IMG/VR virus record: IMGVR_UViG_3300037502_001123
Coordinates: 1 to 38,342 of that record
Source of the DNA: a virus
Direction: 5' to 3' (one strand)
DNA length: 38,342 nucleotides
Below the pieces are notes generated by a model, which made no database searches, was not told the origin of the DNA, and worked only from the letters and a program-made list of their open reading frames with translations. Positions 14,564 through 22,821 of this stretch are shown one piece after another. Every line of letters starts with the position of its first letter. The first letter of the stretch is position 1. The position numbers and the translations under genes were made by a program.

Positions 14564-15462
14564 CCGAACACCACCAAGGAAACTCTGCTGGGGCTATAGG
14601 CAGCGGTGCTGGCTGTGCCAGCAGACAAGCTAAGGGACGTGCATTGAATGCGGATAGCCGAGCTAGTAGGCGTGCCTTGTACGCAAATCACGATGTTTGA
14701 TGCGTCTGTCGCATGCTTTCCAATTGCTGAAACTGCATAGTTTGCATCAGGAAGAGCAGTGCTGAAGTTGATTGTGTAGTCACCCGTAGCTGACCGAGTG
14801 ACACTGCTCACGTTTCCACTTGCCGATATTGTCGGAGGCGTTGCTGTACCGTCAAAGGTTACCCAGGCCCTTGCACCATACAGAGGAGCAGACCCCGTCT
14901 GAGCGCCACTCAGCTTTGCCGGTGTAATGCTGGCGTCAGCGATCTTTGCCGTGGTGACGTTCGCATCAACGATCTTTGCCGTGGTAACATTTGCATCGGC
15001 AATCTTCGCCGTTGTGATATTTGCGTCGGCGATCTTCGCCGTCGTCACCGCGCTGTCAGCCAACTCCGCCGTGCCGACCGAGCCGTCGGTGATCTCGGAC
15101 GCGCCGACGGTGCTGAGAACTGCCAAGCCCCCAAGCCCGAGGTTGGTGCGGGCGCCAGCAGCGTCAGACGCGCCCGTGCCACCATCGGCGATGGCGAGGT
15201 CCGTGATGCCCGACACCGTGCCGCCGGTGATGGCGACGGCGTTGGCGTTCTGCGTGGCAATCGTGCCGAGGCCGAGGTTGGTCCTGGCATTGGCCGCCGT
15301 CGTGGCGCCTGTGCCGCCCTTCGCCACAAGCAAGGCCGGGCCAGCACCAAACAGCGCGTCGATCGCGTCGGCGTTGCTATTCCATTTCGTGCCCCACGTG
15401 TCCGAGCTTGCGCCGACCTCGGGCTTCGTCAGGTTAAGGTTGGATGTGTTTGTGTCAGCCAT
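14560..15462 (-). CDS. Tail fibre protein with decapeptide repeats
   Basis: The 300-residue protein starts with NLTKPEVGASSDTWGTKWN, the usual head of trimeric phage fibre proteins. It then has two GGTGA..AxxARTNLGLG repeats and a run of ten-residue repeats of the form TTAKIADAN (about residues 125-180). A globular C-terminal tip rich in Ser/Thr follows. GGTGGAG lies 3-9 bases upstream of the ATG. It probably contacts the host surface; the repeats make a triple-helical shaft. Confidence 0.75.
   Translation of the reverse strand: MADTNTSNLNLTKPEVGASSDTWGTKWNSNADAIDALFGAGPALLVAKGGTGATTAANARTNLGLGTIATQNANAVAITGGTVSGITDLAIADGGTGASDAAGARTNLGLGGLAVLSTVGASEITDGSVGTAELADSAVTTAKIADANITTAKIADANVTTAKIVDANVTTAKIADASITPAKLSGAQTGSAPLYGARAWVTFDGTATPPTISASGNVSSVTRSATGDYTINFSTALPDANYAVSAIGKHATDASNIVICVQGTPTSSAIRIQCTSLSLSAGTASTAAYSPSRVSLVVFG
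14911..15090 (-). repeat. Six 30-bp tandem repeats in the fibre gene
   Basis: Exactly phased 30-bp units begin at 14911, 14941, 14971, 15001, 15031 and 15061. The core on the plus strand is GATCTTTGCCGTGGT followed by a more variable half. The four central units are most alike and the outer ones are diverged. Each encodes one decapeptide of the fibre shaft. Copy-number change by slippage would alter shaft length in 10-residue steps. Confidence 0.85.
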
Positions 15463-15472
15463 ATTGCTCCAC

Positions 15473-16225
15473 CTATGCCGCGATCTGCGTCCAGGTTGAC
15501 GATGAAGGGTTTACTGGCGCCCATGTCGGGGCGCTCGCGTTGACTGTTGACCAGTCTTCTGCTGCGCTTGGCACCTCGGCCCATGCGGGGGCGGAAGCAC
15601 TTGTCGCGGACCAGTTATCTTCTCCGCTTGGGATGATGACCCAACCGCGCACAGAACCTGACGCGGAAACCGTCGAAGACTGTTGAAGCGAAGCGGTTGC
15701 GCCAATTGCAACTCGGCCTCCCGAAGCAAGGGATTGGTCCGACTGAGCGTTGTCTGCAATGGCGTACTTATTTGCAACGCCAGCGGCAACTATAATGTTT
15801 CCATCCTGTGCAGAGACGAGCGTGCCTATGACAGGCTGGGAGGACGATGCGGAAACTGTATTATCAGCGTTGACGAGCGAAGCGATCCCATTGACGCGGA
15901 CCAAGGCATCAGAGCTCACTGCATTTGAAGACTGCACCAAGGATGCAGAGGCCACAGCGCCACTAGCAGCCGAGCCAGCAGCCGCCAGCGTATCCCCCGC
16001 CTGCGTGAGGTTGCTAGACCCCTGCACCAGAACAGTGGCGGCAGTCGAGACGGTGTTGCCAGCTTGCGTGAGGTTGACGGTGCCGGTGACGCCGCTAGGG
16101 GCTGCACCAGCGGCCAGCGTGTCATAGGGCAGACCGTTGACCCAATACTTGCCCGCCCCGGCGGTCGAGCTTAGACCATCAACAGGTAGACCGTTGTACC
16201 AGTATTTGCCCGCCCCGACAGCCAT
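15473..16225 (-). CDS. Repeat-rich virion appendage protein, 250 residues
   Basis: Two near-identical N-terminal motifs (GAGKYWYNGLPVD and GAGKYWVNGLPYD) are followed by about six beta repeats of 20-23 residues. Their core resembles NLTQAGNTVS, SLVQSSNAVS and SLVNADNTVS. A Trp-bearing C-terminus (WSTVNASAPTWAPV) repeats as well. The build suggests a fibrous appendage or collar protein next to the beta-helix spike. The stop lies 10 bases before the fibre start. Confidence 0.6.
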   Translation of the reverse strand: MAVGAGKYWYNGLPVDGLSSTAGAGKYWVNGLPYDTLAAGAAPSGVTGTVNLTQAGNTVSTAATVLVQGSSNLTQAGDTLAAAGSAASGAVASASLVQSSNAVSSDALVRVNGIASLVNADNTVSASSSQPVIGTLVSAQDGNIIVAAGVANKYAIADNAQSDQSLASGGRVAIGATASLQQSSTVSASGSVRGWVIIPSGEDNWSATSASAPAWAEVPSAAEDWSTVNASAPTWAPVNPSSSTWTQIAA

Positions 16226-18753
16226 CAGGTCACCGTCCAGTCATCGACGTTGATCCAGCCAGTCGTGCCGTCACAGTCCACGAAGAACTCAAGAGCGCCG
16301 TCAGCGTCTACGGTCGCGGTCGTGCCGGTAAGCTGTTCCCAAGAGCCAGCGGCGGCTGTCATCGTGTCCAGCACTGTGTCACTGGTGATGCCGCACGCGA
16401 GGTTCTTCCTCACGATCAGGCGTGGCTGGTTGCCGTTATAGGCAGCACCATCTCCGACCACAGACTTGCGAACGTAGGCGTTGATCGTAACGGTGCTACC
16501 GTCATCGACAGCGACAAGGCGAGGCCCTGACTGGAGTTTCAGAGATGCGCTGATAGGCGTAAGGCGTTCAGATGGTGCAGCAGTGTTGAAGATGGTTGTG
16601 TCGCGCTCGATGCGGCCATTCTTGATCCACGACTTGAATGCGCCTTCAGTCTGGTCGTGTTTAGAGGATTTTACAAAAGCTGATGTACCAGCAGATGACT
16701 GGTTCGCAACCTCATTTGCAGAAGCAAGGGTTGTGTTGTTAAGAACAAACTGTGGCGTAGCGTTTGTTACGGCGGCAAGGTTAAGGTCGTTTGTGTGAGT
16801 TGTGAGTATCCCAGATGCCACGCCAAATGTGGAATTATTTACTTCAGCCAGCGTGATACCGCCTCCAACACGCAACCCGTCTGCGGTAGAGAAACTTGTG
16901 TCACCGTTAACAGAGACGTTGTCAAACGTAAGAACGCCGCCGCTAACCAATAAATTGTAGTTCTGGTTCCCAAAAAACGAACTGTTTGTGATGGTGATAT
17001 ATGAGCCGGGGGTGCCTGTCGTGGTGCTATCGGCACTCATGCCGACAGACATGCCACCGATATTATTTCTCCAAGATTTAATTCCATCAATTGTAATCGT
17101 GTAGCCCGTTGTTAGCGCCATGCTAAACGGGCCTTGACACGAATGAAATGTGTTATTGCTCAGAGAGCTTCCAGCAACAACAAGAGTGGCAGTTGCGCTT
17201 TGCCCTGATGACCCAGCGATTGTGTTCCCGGTAAATGTTCCGCTGCCGCCAAACCCTATGCCAGCGCCGCCGCCTGTGCCACTTGGAAGAACTGCAATGT
17301 TATCTGTGAACGTTAAGCGCGCGACAGCTTGGCTGCTCTGAGAGGCAAATGCACCTCCGCCAAAAGATGATTTTCCTGTATTGTAGAACGCATTATTTGA
17401 AATCGTAATCACGCCTTGTAGGTTAGAACCGCTCTGGAAAAGAGCAGTGCTTGTTGTCTCTCTAAAGCAGCAGTAATGAATATCAATCGTGTTAGCTGTA
17501 GACGAGACTGAGAAAGTTGCGGCTGAGATCCAGAAACACTCCACCCAATCCGCATTGAAATTGACATTAAACCCAGATATTTGCGCGACAGCGGTAGCTG
17601 ATGCCCCGCTTATACGGACATTGCGGGTCAGTAGAATGATCTCAGCTTGTGTAGGAGCTGTGCCGCTATGGGCAAATGCAAGACCGCCACCGGCACCAGC
17701 AAAGCCATCCACCGTAAGAGTGCTGGTTCCTGCATTGCCGTTCAGTGCGCCAGCTTCACATTGTGTGTAGGTTCTCGTTGTCGCAGAAATTGCGATCAAA
17801 TCATTATCAAGCCAGCCGGTATCTGTGTCCACACCAAGAGATGTAGACGCAACCGCCTCATCTGTGTTCAGCTTGCAGTACCAATTGTTGTTCCCACTTG
17901 TGCGTGAAAGCCCCTGAATGTTTGCAGTGCTTTCGTTCATAAAATTCAGACCAAAGTCGTTTGCTGCAACGCAATCAAACTGCAAATACATCGTGCTGTC
18001 GCGCGGGCATGGGGTTGCCACTGTTCCCATGTTATATGTGCCGCCAGACCATACTGTAAGAGCGCCAGACAGCTTAAGGTAATAAGCCGTTGCGGCAGAC
18101 GCTCCCCATGTCAGGGTTCCGTCTTTGCCAATCTGAATGCCATTAAATACGCGAGTAATGGACTGAGACGGACCGAGAGCCGCAACGCCAGTTCCAAAAT
18201 CTGTTGTCGCGGTATTGTCCATCGTGACGGTATATGCAGTGCTAGCGCCAGCGCCCGTTAACTCCCCAACAATAAGCATTGTGTCGCCAGCGGCAGGGGC
18301 TGCTGTATCAGTCGTGGATATGATACGACCCCAGTTCCCGGCGGTGCCGTCACGAAGAACAGAGGCATTTCCTGCTGAAGAACCCAATACACCAACGCGG
18401 TAGTCAGTGCCACCGTCAAGCGTCAACGTCGTGCCGAACTTAAAGAACACCCAACTCTCTTGAGCCGGAAGATCAGAGGCATTTACTGTTACAGATCGTG
18501 TAGCTGTGACGCCGTTATCATCCGACAACGCAACAGACACTGTGCCTGTTGTATTTACGCGCCTTAAGAAAAGAACAATACCGTCCGCAACCTTCGCATT
18601 GGTTCCGGTGAATGTGCTGCTGTAAACATATGAAGTCGTTGTAGTGGTTGCAGCAGTCAGTGAGGTTAACTGTGAACCAGTCGCATTATCAGCCACGCCC
18701 CACGTAGATGAGGACGTAAAGTTCCCGGTCGCGCGGCTGATCAGCAGAGCCAT
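16225..18753 (-). CDS. Large beta-helix tailspike-like protein
   Basis: An 842-residue, Thr/Ser/Gly/Asn-rich beta protein. The N-terminal 190 residues look like a jelly-roll domain. The middle (about 250-680) has many short repeated strands of the kind FTDNIAVLP, FTGNTIAGSS and ITNSSFFGNQNYN, typical of right-handed parallel beta-helices. The C-terminus is another small beta domain (LECD-like, ending INVDDWTVT). This would suit a spike that binds or depolymerises surface polysaccharide; no catalytic residues can be assigned by eye. Its GC content appears lower than that of its neighbours, which may reflect exchange. Confidence 0.65.
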   Translation of the reverse strand: MALLISRATGNFTSSSTWGVADNATGSQLTSLTAATTTTTSYVYSSTFTGTNAKVADGIVLFLRRVNTTGTVSVALSDDNGVTATRSVTVNASDLPAQESWVFFKFGTTLTLDGGTDYRVGVLGSSAGNASVLRDGTAGNWGRIISTTDTAAPAAGDTMLIVGELTGAGASTAYTVTMDNTATTDFGTGVAALGPSQSITRVFNGIQIGKDGTLTWGASAATAYYLKLSGALTVWSGGTYNMGTVATPCPRDSTMYLQFDCVAANDFGLNFMNESTANIQGLSRTSGNNNWYCKLNTDEAVASTSLGVDTDTGWLDNDLIAISATTRTYTQCEAGALNGNAGTSTLTVDGFAGAGGGLAFAHSGTAPTQAEIILLTRNVRISGASATAVAQISGFNVNFNADWVECFWISAATFSVSSTANTIDIHYCCFRETTSTALFQSGSNLQGVITISNNAFYNTGKSSFGGGAFASQSSQAVARLTFTDNIAVLPSGTGGGAGIGFGGSGTFTGNTIAGSSGQSATATLVVAGSSLSNNTFHSCQGPFSMALTTGYTITIDGIKSWRNNIGGMSVGMSADSTTTGTPGSYITITNSSFFGNQNYNLLVSGGVLTFDNVSVNGDTSFSTADGLRVGGGITLAEVNNSTFGVASGILTTHTNDLNLAAVTNATPQFVLNNTTLASANEVANQSSAGTSAFVKSSKHDQTEGAFKSWIKNGRIERDTTIFNTAAPSERLTPISASLKLQSGPRLVAVDDGSTVTINAYVRKSVVGDGAAYNGNQPRLIVRKNLACGITSDTVLDTMTAAAGSWEQLTGTTATVDADGALEFFVDCDGTTGWINVDDWTVT

Positions 18754-18995
18754 CAGACGATCTCCGTACCCACAAGAGCCTCAAGGTTGACCACCGCCTG
18801 ATCAAAGGCGTTCAGCCGGTCAACCTGATCCTTGATGAACGACACCGTGGCATCCACCGTGGGGAAGTTCTCAGGATGGATATTGTAGGTGCGGTTGATC
18901 TCGCGCACGCCATCGGAATAGCGCACAGCTACATTGCGCGTGTCGTTAGGAACGGGGTTTTCGTAGACACCGAGTATAGTCGCGGTCCAAGCCAT
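18753..18995 (-). CDS. Hypothetical protein, 80 residues
   Basis: From ATG 18995, which overlaps the upstream stop (TAATG). The start MAWTATILGVYENPVPNDTRNV and the later FPTVDATVSFIKDQVDRLNAF have a strand-then-helix plan. Similar short proteins accompany phage tail appendages, possibly as adaptor or chaperone. No named family is recognised. Confidence 0.5.
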   Translation of the reverse strand: MAWTATILGVYENPVPNDTRNVAVRYSDGVREINRTYNIHPENFPTVDATVSFIKDQVDRLNAFDQAVVNLEALVGTEIV

Positions 18996-19402
18996 TAAGC
19001 GTTGCCCGCAGAGATCGTGAAGCTCGTGACCGTCACCGTCTGGCCCGAATTGATCGACGTGTTGTCCAGCGTCATGTCGCCGCCGCCGCCGGTTGCGGTG
19101 ATCGTACCTTGTGCATGGCACGTCGTTCCATCCGAGGCGTAGAGACGCCAGTGAGCCGCCGTGCCGGTGGCGTCCGCACTGGCATCTTCCCATGTCCCAG
19201 ACTTCGACTTGCTGCCGGAGCTGGCCGCAGCCATCCAGTCACTCGGAAGGTTGAGCGTTGCCAGAACAGTGCCGCTGTCGGCTGTGGCGCAGTTTGCCGG
19301 TGCGGAGCCGGTCCTGATCTTGAGAATAGCAGACGTTCCGCACGCAGTTTCAAGAGCATCGAGCTGCGCGTTGCGAACGGTCACTGAATACTGAAGAGCC
19401 AT
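18995..19402 (-). CDS. Hypothetical beta-rich virion protein, 135 residues
   Basis: The sequence begins MALQYSVTVRNAQLDALETACG and goes on with ILKIRTGSAPANCATADSGT and a DNTSINSGQTVTVTSFTI tail. This pattern is common in short phage structural proteins near capsid/fibre genes. It is all beta, with three Cys. Likely a minor virion or fibre-associated protein. Confidence 0.55.
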   Translation of the reverse strand: MALQYSVTVRNAQLDALETACGTSAILKIRTGSAPANCATADSGTVLATLNLPSDWMAAASSGSKSKSGTWEDASADATGTAAHWRLYASDGTTCHAQGTITATGGGGDMTLDNTSINSGQTVTVTSFTISAGNA

Positions 19403-19410
19403 AACTTCTC

Positions 19411-20034
19411 CTATCCGAATGAACGCTTGAAGGCAGACAGCGCACCTTGCGGGCGCTTGGCCTTCTCGCTTTCAAGTTTCATGTCAGTGATGATCTTCTC
19501 TGCAGCCGCCATCCACAGCGGGATCCGCTCGTCGTTCTGAAGATACGCCTCCGCGTTTACGAGCGATGCGTAAAGGTAAAGGTCTGGCGACCTAGCAAGC
19601 AGCCAGTTCGATGGGTTGCCGGAAGACAGCGCAGCAATACGGGCGTAGTATATGATCTCAACTGTCGTGTTGCTGGTTGGCGCTGGCAACAGGATGATCC
19701 GGTCGTCTACGATCGTGTAGTATCTTGGAGTGCCAGCAAGCCCGCGGTTGCGAAGATCGTTGTAACCCTCATTGCTGAGATATGTCAGAGCCCCATAATC
19801 TGGCCCAGCCGAAGTCACGACTAACGATACATGCTCAAGCCAGTCGGACGGAAGTTGCACGTAGTCTTGCGTGACAACAGTTGAGAACCGCCGCAACATA
19901 GCATTGACCCGAAGATCACGGTTAAAACGTGCTTCAGCAAGTGTGATAAAGTCAGGGATCTGTGCAGTCAGGTCTTCTCGATTGAGCCATGACGCGATTG
20001 ACGCCTGCAACGCGGAATATGTGCTCAGAGCCAT
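19411..20034 (-). CDS. Head-tail adaptor (SU10-type / tail tubular A-like)
   Basis: A 207-residue helical bundle protein. LQASIASWLNREDLTAQIPDFITLAEARFNRDL (residues 9-41), LPSDWLEHVSL, YTIVDDRIILLPAP and IIYYARIAALS are hallmarks of the adaptor proteins that sit under the portal in SU10-like and other podoviruses. It should form the dodecameric ring that joins portal and nozzle. The start overlaps the preceding stop. Confidence 0.8.
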   Translation of the reverse strand: MALSTYSALQASIASWLNREDLTAQIPDFITLAEARFNRDLRVNAMLRRFSTVVTQDYVQLPSDWLEHVSLVVTSAGPDYGALTYLSNEGYNDLRNRGLAGTPRYYTIVDDRIILLPAPTSNTTVEIIYYARIAALSSGNPSNWLLARSPDLYLYASLVNAEAYLQNDERIPLWMAAAEKIITDMKLESEKAKRPQGALSAFKRSFG

Positions 20035-20444
20035 TAGAAGTCCTCTGCGGGCGGGTTAATGATCGCCAGGGTCAGTCTCTCCATTGCTGCAAACGGCTCC
20101 TGTGCCGTTACATCGGCCACAGCGAACAAGGCATCCACGTCTGCCTGAGTGCAGGGAACAGATGCAGCAAGAGCCGCCTGATAAACAGCAACAGGATCTC
20201 CCGGTTCGCTCGACACCAGTTGCCATGCGCCGCTCTCGTCTATTCCCCATGTCTGGCAAGGCGCGAGGCTAGCAAACGCTTCTGGAATGTAGCCTGTGCT
20301 GATGTAGCGCGTGGCGGGCTCAAGGCCATCTGACGACAAAGCCGTCGTCCACATGCCCACGCCACCGGGTCCGAACGCGGCTGCAATCGAACGCGCAAGA
20401 TCAACCTGAGAAACGGGTACAATGAGGGTGCGGAAGATGTCCAT
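20034..20444 (-). CDS. Hypothetical virion-region protein, 136 residues
   Basis: From ATG 20444, chosen because it overlaps the stop of the upstream gene (TGATG). The protein starts MDIFRTLIVPVSQVDLARSIA. It resembles small proteins found after lectin-type fibre genes in many tailed phages, often containing a YISTGYI segment. It is possibly a fibre-assembly or attachment factor. Confidence 0.5.
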   Translation of the reverse strand: MDIFRTLIVPVSQVDLARSIAAAFGPGGVGMWTTALSSDGLEPATRYISTGYIPEAFASLAPCQTWGIDESGAWQLVSSEPGDPVAVYQAALAASVPCTQADVDALFAVADVTAQEPFAAMERLTLAIINPPAEDF

Positions 20445-21262
20445 CAATATGCCCTCGTCTTTCCGTTGACCCACGTCTCGGCGTTCCCGATTGTTGCTGC
20501 GTCAAGGTTAGATCCAAACCGGGTGATCAGAGAGTACAAGTTGCCGTTATACGGGGTTGAAGCGCCCGCACGGCGGCCAATATAAAACTGTTGTGCTGTA
20601 AAGTTTCCGGTACCCTGATCAGATGTTGACTGCGCTACGTCACTTCCATTAGCTCGCAAAATCAAACTGTCACCAGAGATGTCAGACAGGACTGTAACTT
20701 GATTAGTAACGGGGGCCGCTATTGCTGCATTTGTATACGAAGCCACAACAGCAGCAGCCGATCCTCTTGATGCTGTCGTATAGTTTGCCGCTGCGCCAGA
20801 TGGTGCAAACAGATTTATCGTTCCGGCATTGCTGTTTACTGTAGCACTCATTTCTATGAAAATGCCGCTTGCAGCATCACTCAGCTTTCGAAGGCCAACA
20901 AACACCTGTACCTTGTCCGTACCCGGCGTGATCGTCGATGTCTGAAGGAAGTCATCGACGCCATCAAAGCTCAAGTAATAGCTTCCATTGCCATCTTGCT
21001 TCAGCACCGGGCGGGAGGCAGATGTCGATTGCGATGCGTGGTTGCCGCGACCAGACTTGTCTTGAATTAACCCAACGGGCTGCTCAACCGCAGTAACAGG
21101 TGTGGTGCCTGCACTGTCTTGATACATTGTGCTAAAGTCTGACGGATCATACCAGACACCGGGTTCAGAGGCAGCGAAGAGAGAACTCGGCGAAAACGAT
21201 GTGCCCACTCCGTGCCACTGTACTGCGGAGCTATTCAGAGCGAAGCGGAGGTCAAGCCGCAT
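20444..21262 (-). CDS. LamG/concanavalin-type lectin-domain spike protein
   Basis: The 272-residue protein has an N-terminal GVWYDPSDFSTMYQDSAGTT, then DKSGRGNHASQSTSASRPVL, LSFDGVDDFLQTS and a C-terminal FYIGRRAG...YNGNLYSLI. These are the recurring motifs of LamG-like/concanavalin-fold carbohydrate-binding domains. It lies seven bases after the spike base gene, so it may be the head-spike fibre that binds host glycans. Confidence 0.7.
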   Translation of the reverse strand: MRLDLRFALNSSAVQWHGVGTSFSPSSLFAASEPGVWYDPSDFSTMYQDSAGTTPVTAVEQPVGLIQDKSGRGNHASQSTSASRPVLKQDGNGSYYLSFDGVDDFLQTSTITPGTDKVQVFVGLRKLSDAASGIFIEMSATVNSNAGTINLFAPSGAAANYTTASRGSAAAVVASYTNAAIAAPVTNQVTVLSDISGDSLILRANGSDVAQSTSDQGTGNFTAQQFYIGRRAGASTPYNGNLYSLITRFGSNLDAATIGNAETWVNGKTRAY

Positions 21263-21268
21263 TTAAGA

Positions 21269-21499
21269 TCACCAGAACCTGACAAGATTGGTTGCTGTGG
21301 TGCTGGTCGCACGGACACGGGAAAACTCGACCGGGATAATGGAGCCAGCCTGAACGTTGACCAGCGTCACCGTGTCGCCGCCCGCCGTCACGATCGACAC
21401 ATTGCCAGCACCTCCAACGTAGAGGCCGAGGCCGTAGTTGTTAACGGTGTCTGACGGCGTCACGGCTGCGGCATTGTTGGGGATTGAAATGTTCTGCAT
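21269..21499 (-). CDS. Spike base protein, RCAP_Rcc01079-like
   Basis: A 76-residue beta protein from ATG 21499. AAAVTPSDTVNNYGLGLYVG, NVSIVTAGGDTVTLVNV and a TTATNLVRFW ending match the small spike base proteins known from the Rhodobacter capsulatus gene transfer agent (Rcc01079). There they anchor head spikes on the capsid. GAGG is visible just ahead of the start. The adjacent lectin-domain gene supports a head-spike unit. Confidence 0.7.
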   Translation of the reverse strand: MQNISIPNNAAAVTPSDTVNNYGLGLYVGGAGNVSIVTAGGDTVTLVNVQAGSIIPVEFSRVRATSTTATNLVRFW

Positions 21500-21509
21500 C
21501 TGGGTCTCC

Positions 21510-21818
21510 TCAGACGCGCCCTTTCCAGACGCGGAAATCCTTATTCTGTCCATCGTTGAGCCACTGCGCCCAACGCTTTTCGTCGTGGAACCAGCCCTCA
21601 CGCATCGCCTGCTCGACAACCGTCACCGGAACACGGGCCATGTGCTTCCAGTTGGACTTGTTGCTCTGGTTGTCCTCGAGCTCCTTGACGCTGTCGATAA
21701 TCGGCTCAACGTCCTCGATCGTCTGGATAGCAAAGTCGCCCATAGGGTCGTCTGGCTTCGCGTGCAGAACACGCGCCACTGTTCCATCAGCCGAGTAGAG
21801 ATATTTGCGTTCGCTCAT
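21510..21818 (-). CDS. Conserved-type virion-region protein, 102 residues
   Basis: From ATG 21818. The N-terminal YLYSADGTVARVLHA is beta-like and the C-terminal half is a Trp-rich helical segment (WKHMARVPVTVVEQAMREGW, then WAQWLNDGQNKDF). It follows the major capsid gene at 47 bases. Similar proteins lie next to SU10-type capsid genes; whether it is structural is unclear. Confidence 0.55.
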   Translation of the reverse strand: MSERKYLYSADGTVARVLHAKPDDPMGDFAIQTIEDVEPIIDSVKELEDNQSNKSNWKHMARVPVTVVEQAMREGWFHDEKRWAQWLNDGQNKDFRVWKGRV

Positions 21819-21864
21819 TCTTCGTCCCATAGAGAGAGGGGCGGGTTTCCCCGCCCCTGCCCGG

Positions 21865-22809
21865 TTAGGTGGCCTGCACGTCGGCGATCTTGGCGTGGGC
21901 GGCCTGGTTCTTCATTTCGACGCCCCACTCAACGACCAGCATCTTCGTGGTCGCATCGCCGATGGTGGCGATGTCCACGGTCTGGAAGTTGCGGAAGAAA
22001 GCGAGAGCCGCATACTCAGGATCAAGCATCAGCACGGTGCGGGTGCGCACCCAGCGAGACGGGATGATCTTGATGTCACCGAAGTCGGACTTGTAGAGAT
22101 CGACGGCGTTCACGACCTCGGCCTTGGACACCGGAACCTGGGTGCCGGTGCGGCCCGTGAAAGACGAGATCTTCCGCTTCAGCGCGGGCGGCACCACAGC
22201 CATCGTCGGCTCGGCGCCGTTGGTGTAGGCCGTCTGCAGCACGTCGTTGAACATCGTCTCGGTCAGCGTGCGCAGCGTGCCGTCAGTGACGTTCGCCGTT
22301 TCCGAGACCGGATTGGCACCCGTAGCACCGTAAGACGTGTTCGTGGTGATCCAGTGCTCAATGGCGCGGGTCTTGCGAGCCGTGCCGCTGTCGTTGCCGG
22401 CAGCGCGAGCCTGGTTCTGCGACAGGATCGCCTCCATGTCGCGCTTCAAAGCCTTGGAATTGAGCGCAAGCTGGTGGGCAAGTTCAGAACGCTTGCCTGC
22501 AGCGTCGGCAGCCTCCTGCGAACCGGCCACCGTCGCATCACGCGCAGAGATCTGCGTCGTGTTGGACACGCGGACAGTCGCGGTGGCAGCCGAACGGGAA
22601 AGCTCGAAGCCTTCTTCCTTGGCGTTGGCGGTATCAAGGGCCGGCAGGTTCTCGGTCTGCCAGTCGAAGATACGACCCTGCACATTACGGCGGCCAATGG
22701 CGCTCATAATGGGCGTGTCGAATGGGTCGATATTATATATCAAATTTGACAACTGTTCGCGGTTTGCGGTCGCGCTGTAGGTCGAGAAGGCGTTGGTAAC
22801 TTTTGCCAT
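21865..22809 (-). CDS. Major capsid protein (SU10 / DUF5309-type HK97 fold)
   Basis: The 314-residue protein reads NLIYNIDPFDTPIMSAIGRR at 22-41 and then IFDWQTENLPALD, which is the signature start of SU10-type major capsid proteins. RWVRTRTVLMLDPEYAAL and the final VEWGVEMKNQAAHAKI match the P-domain and C-terminal strands. It follows the scaffold gene by 12 bases and would be the most abundant virion protein. Confidence 0.9.
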   Translation of the reverse strand: MAKVTNAFSTYSATANREQLSNLIYNIDPFDTPIMSAIGRRNVQGRIFDWQTENLPALDTANAKEEGFELSRSAATATVRVSNTTQISARDATVAGSQEAADAAGKRSELAHQLALNSKALKRDMEAILSQNQARAAGNDSGTARKTRAIEHWITTNTSYGATGANPVSETANVTDGTLRTLTETMFNDVLQTAYTNGAEPTMAVVPPALKRKISSFTGRTGTQVPVSKAEVVNAVDLYKSDFGDIKIIPSRWVRTRTVLMLDPEYAALAFFRNFQTVDIATIGDATTKMLVVEWGVEMKNQAAHAKIADVQAT

Positions 22810-22821
22810 TGTGGCGTGTCC

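Noticed and set aside
14911-15090. Regular 30-bp repeats as a CRISPR array
   Set aside because: The units abut with no unique spacers and encode in-frame decapeptides of a fibre protein.
14560-21262. Invertible fibre segment for the serine recombinase
   Set aside because: I found no inverted repeats flanking the fibre genes by eye; a systematic search for inverted repeats longer than 12 bp could still overturn this.
21805-22749. Plus-strand open frame opposite the capsid gene
   Set aside because: Antisense shadow of the SU10-type capsid gene; no protein-like features.
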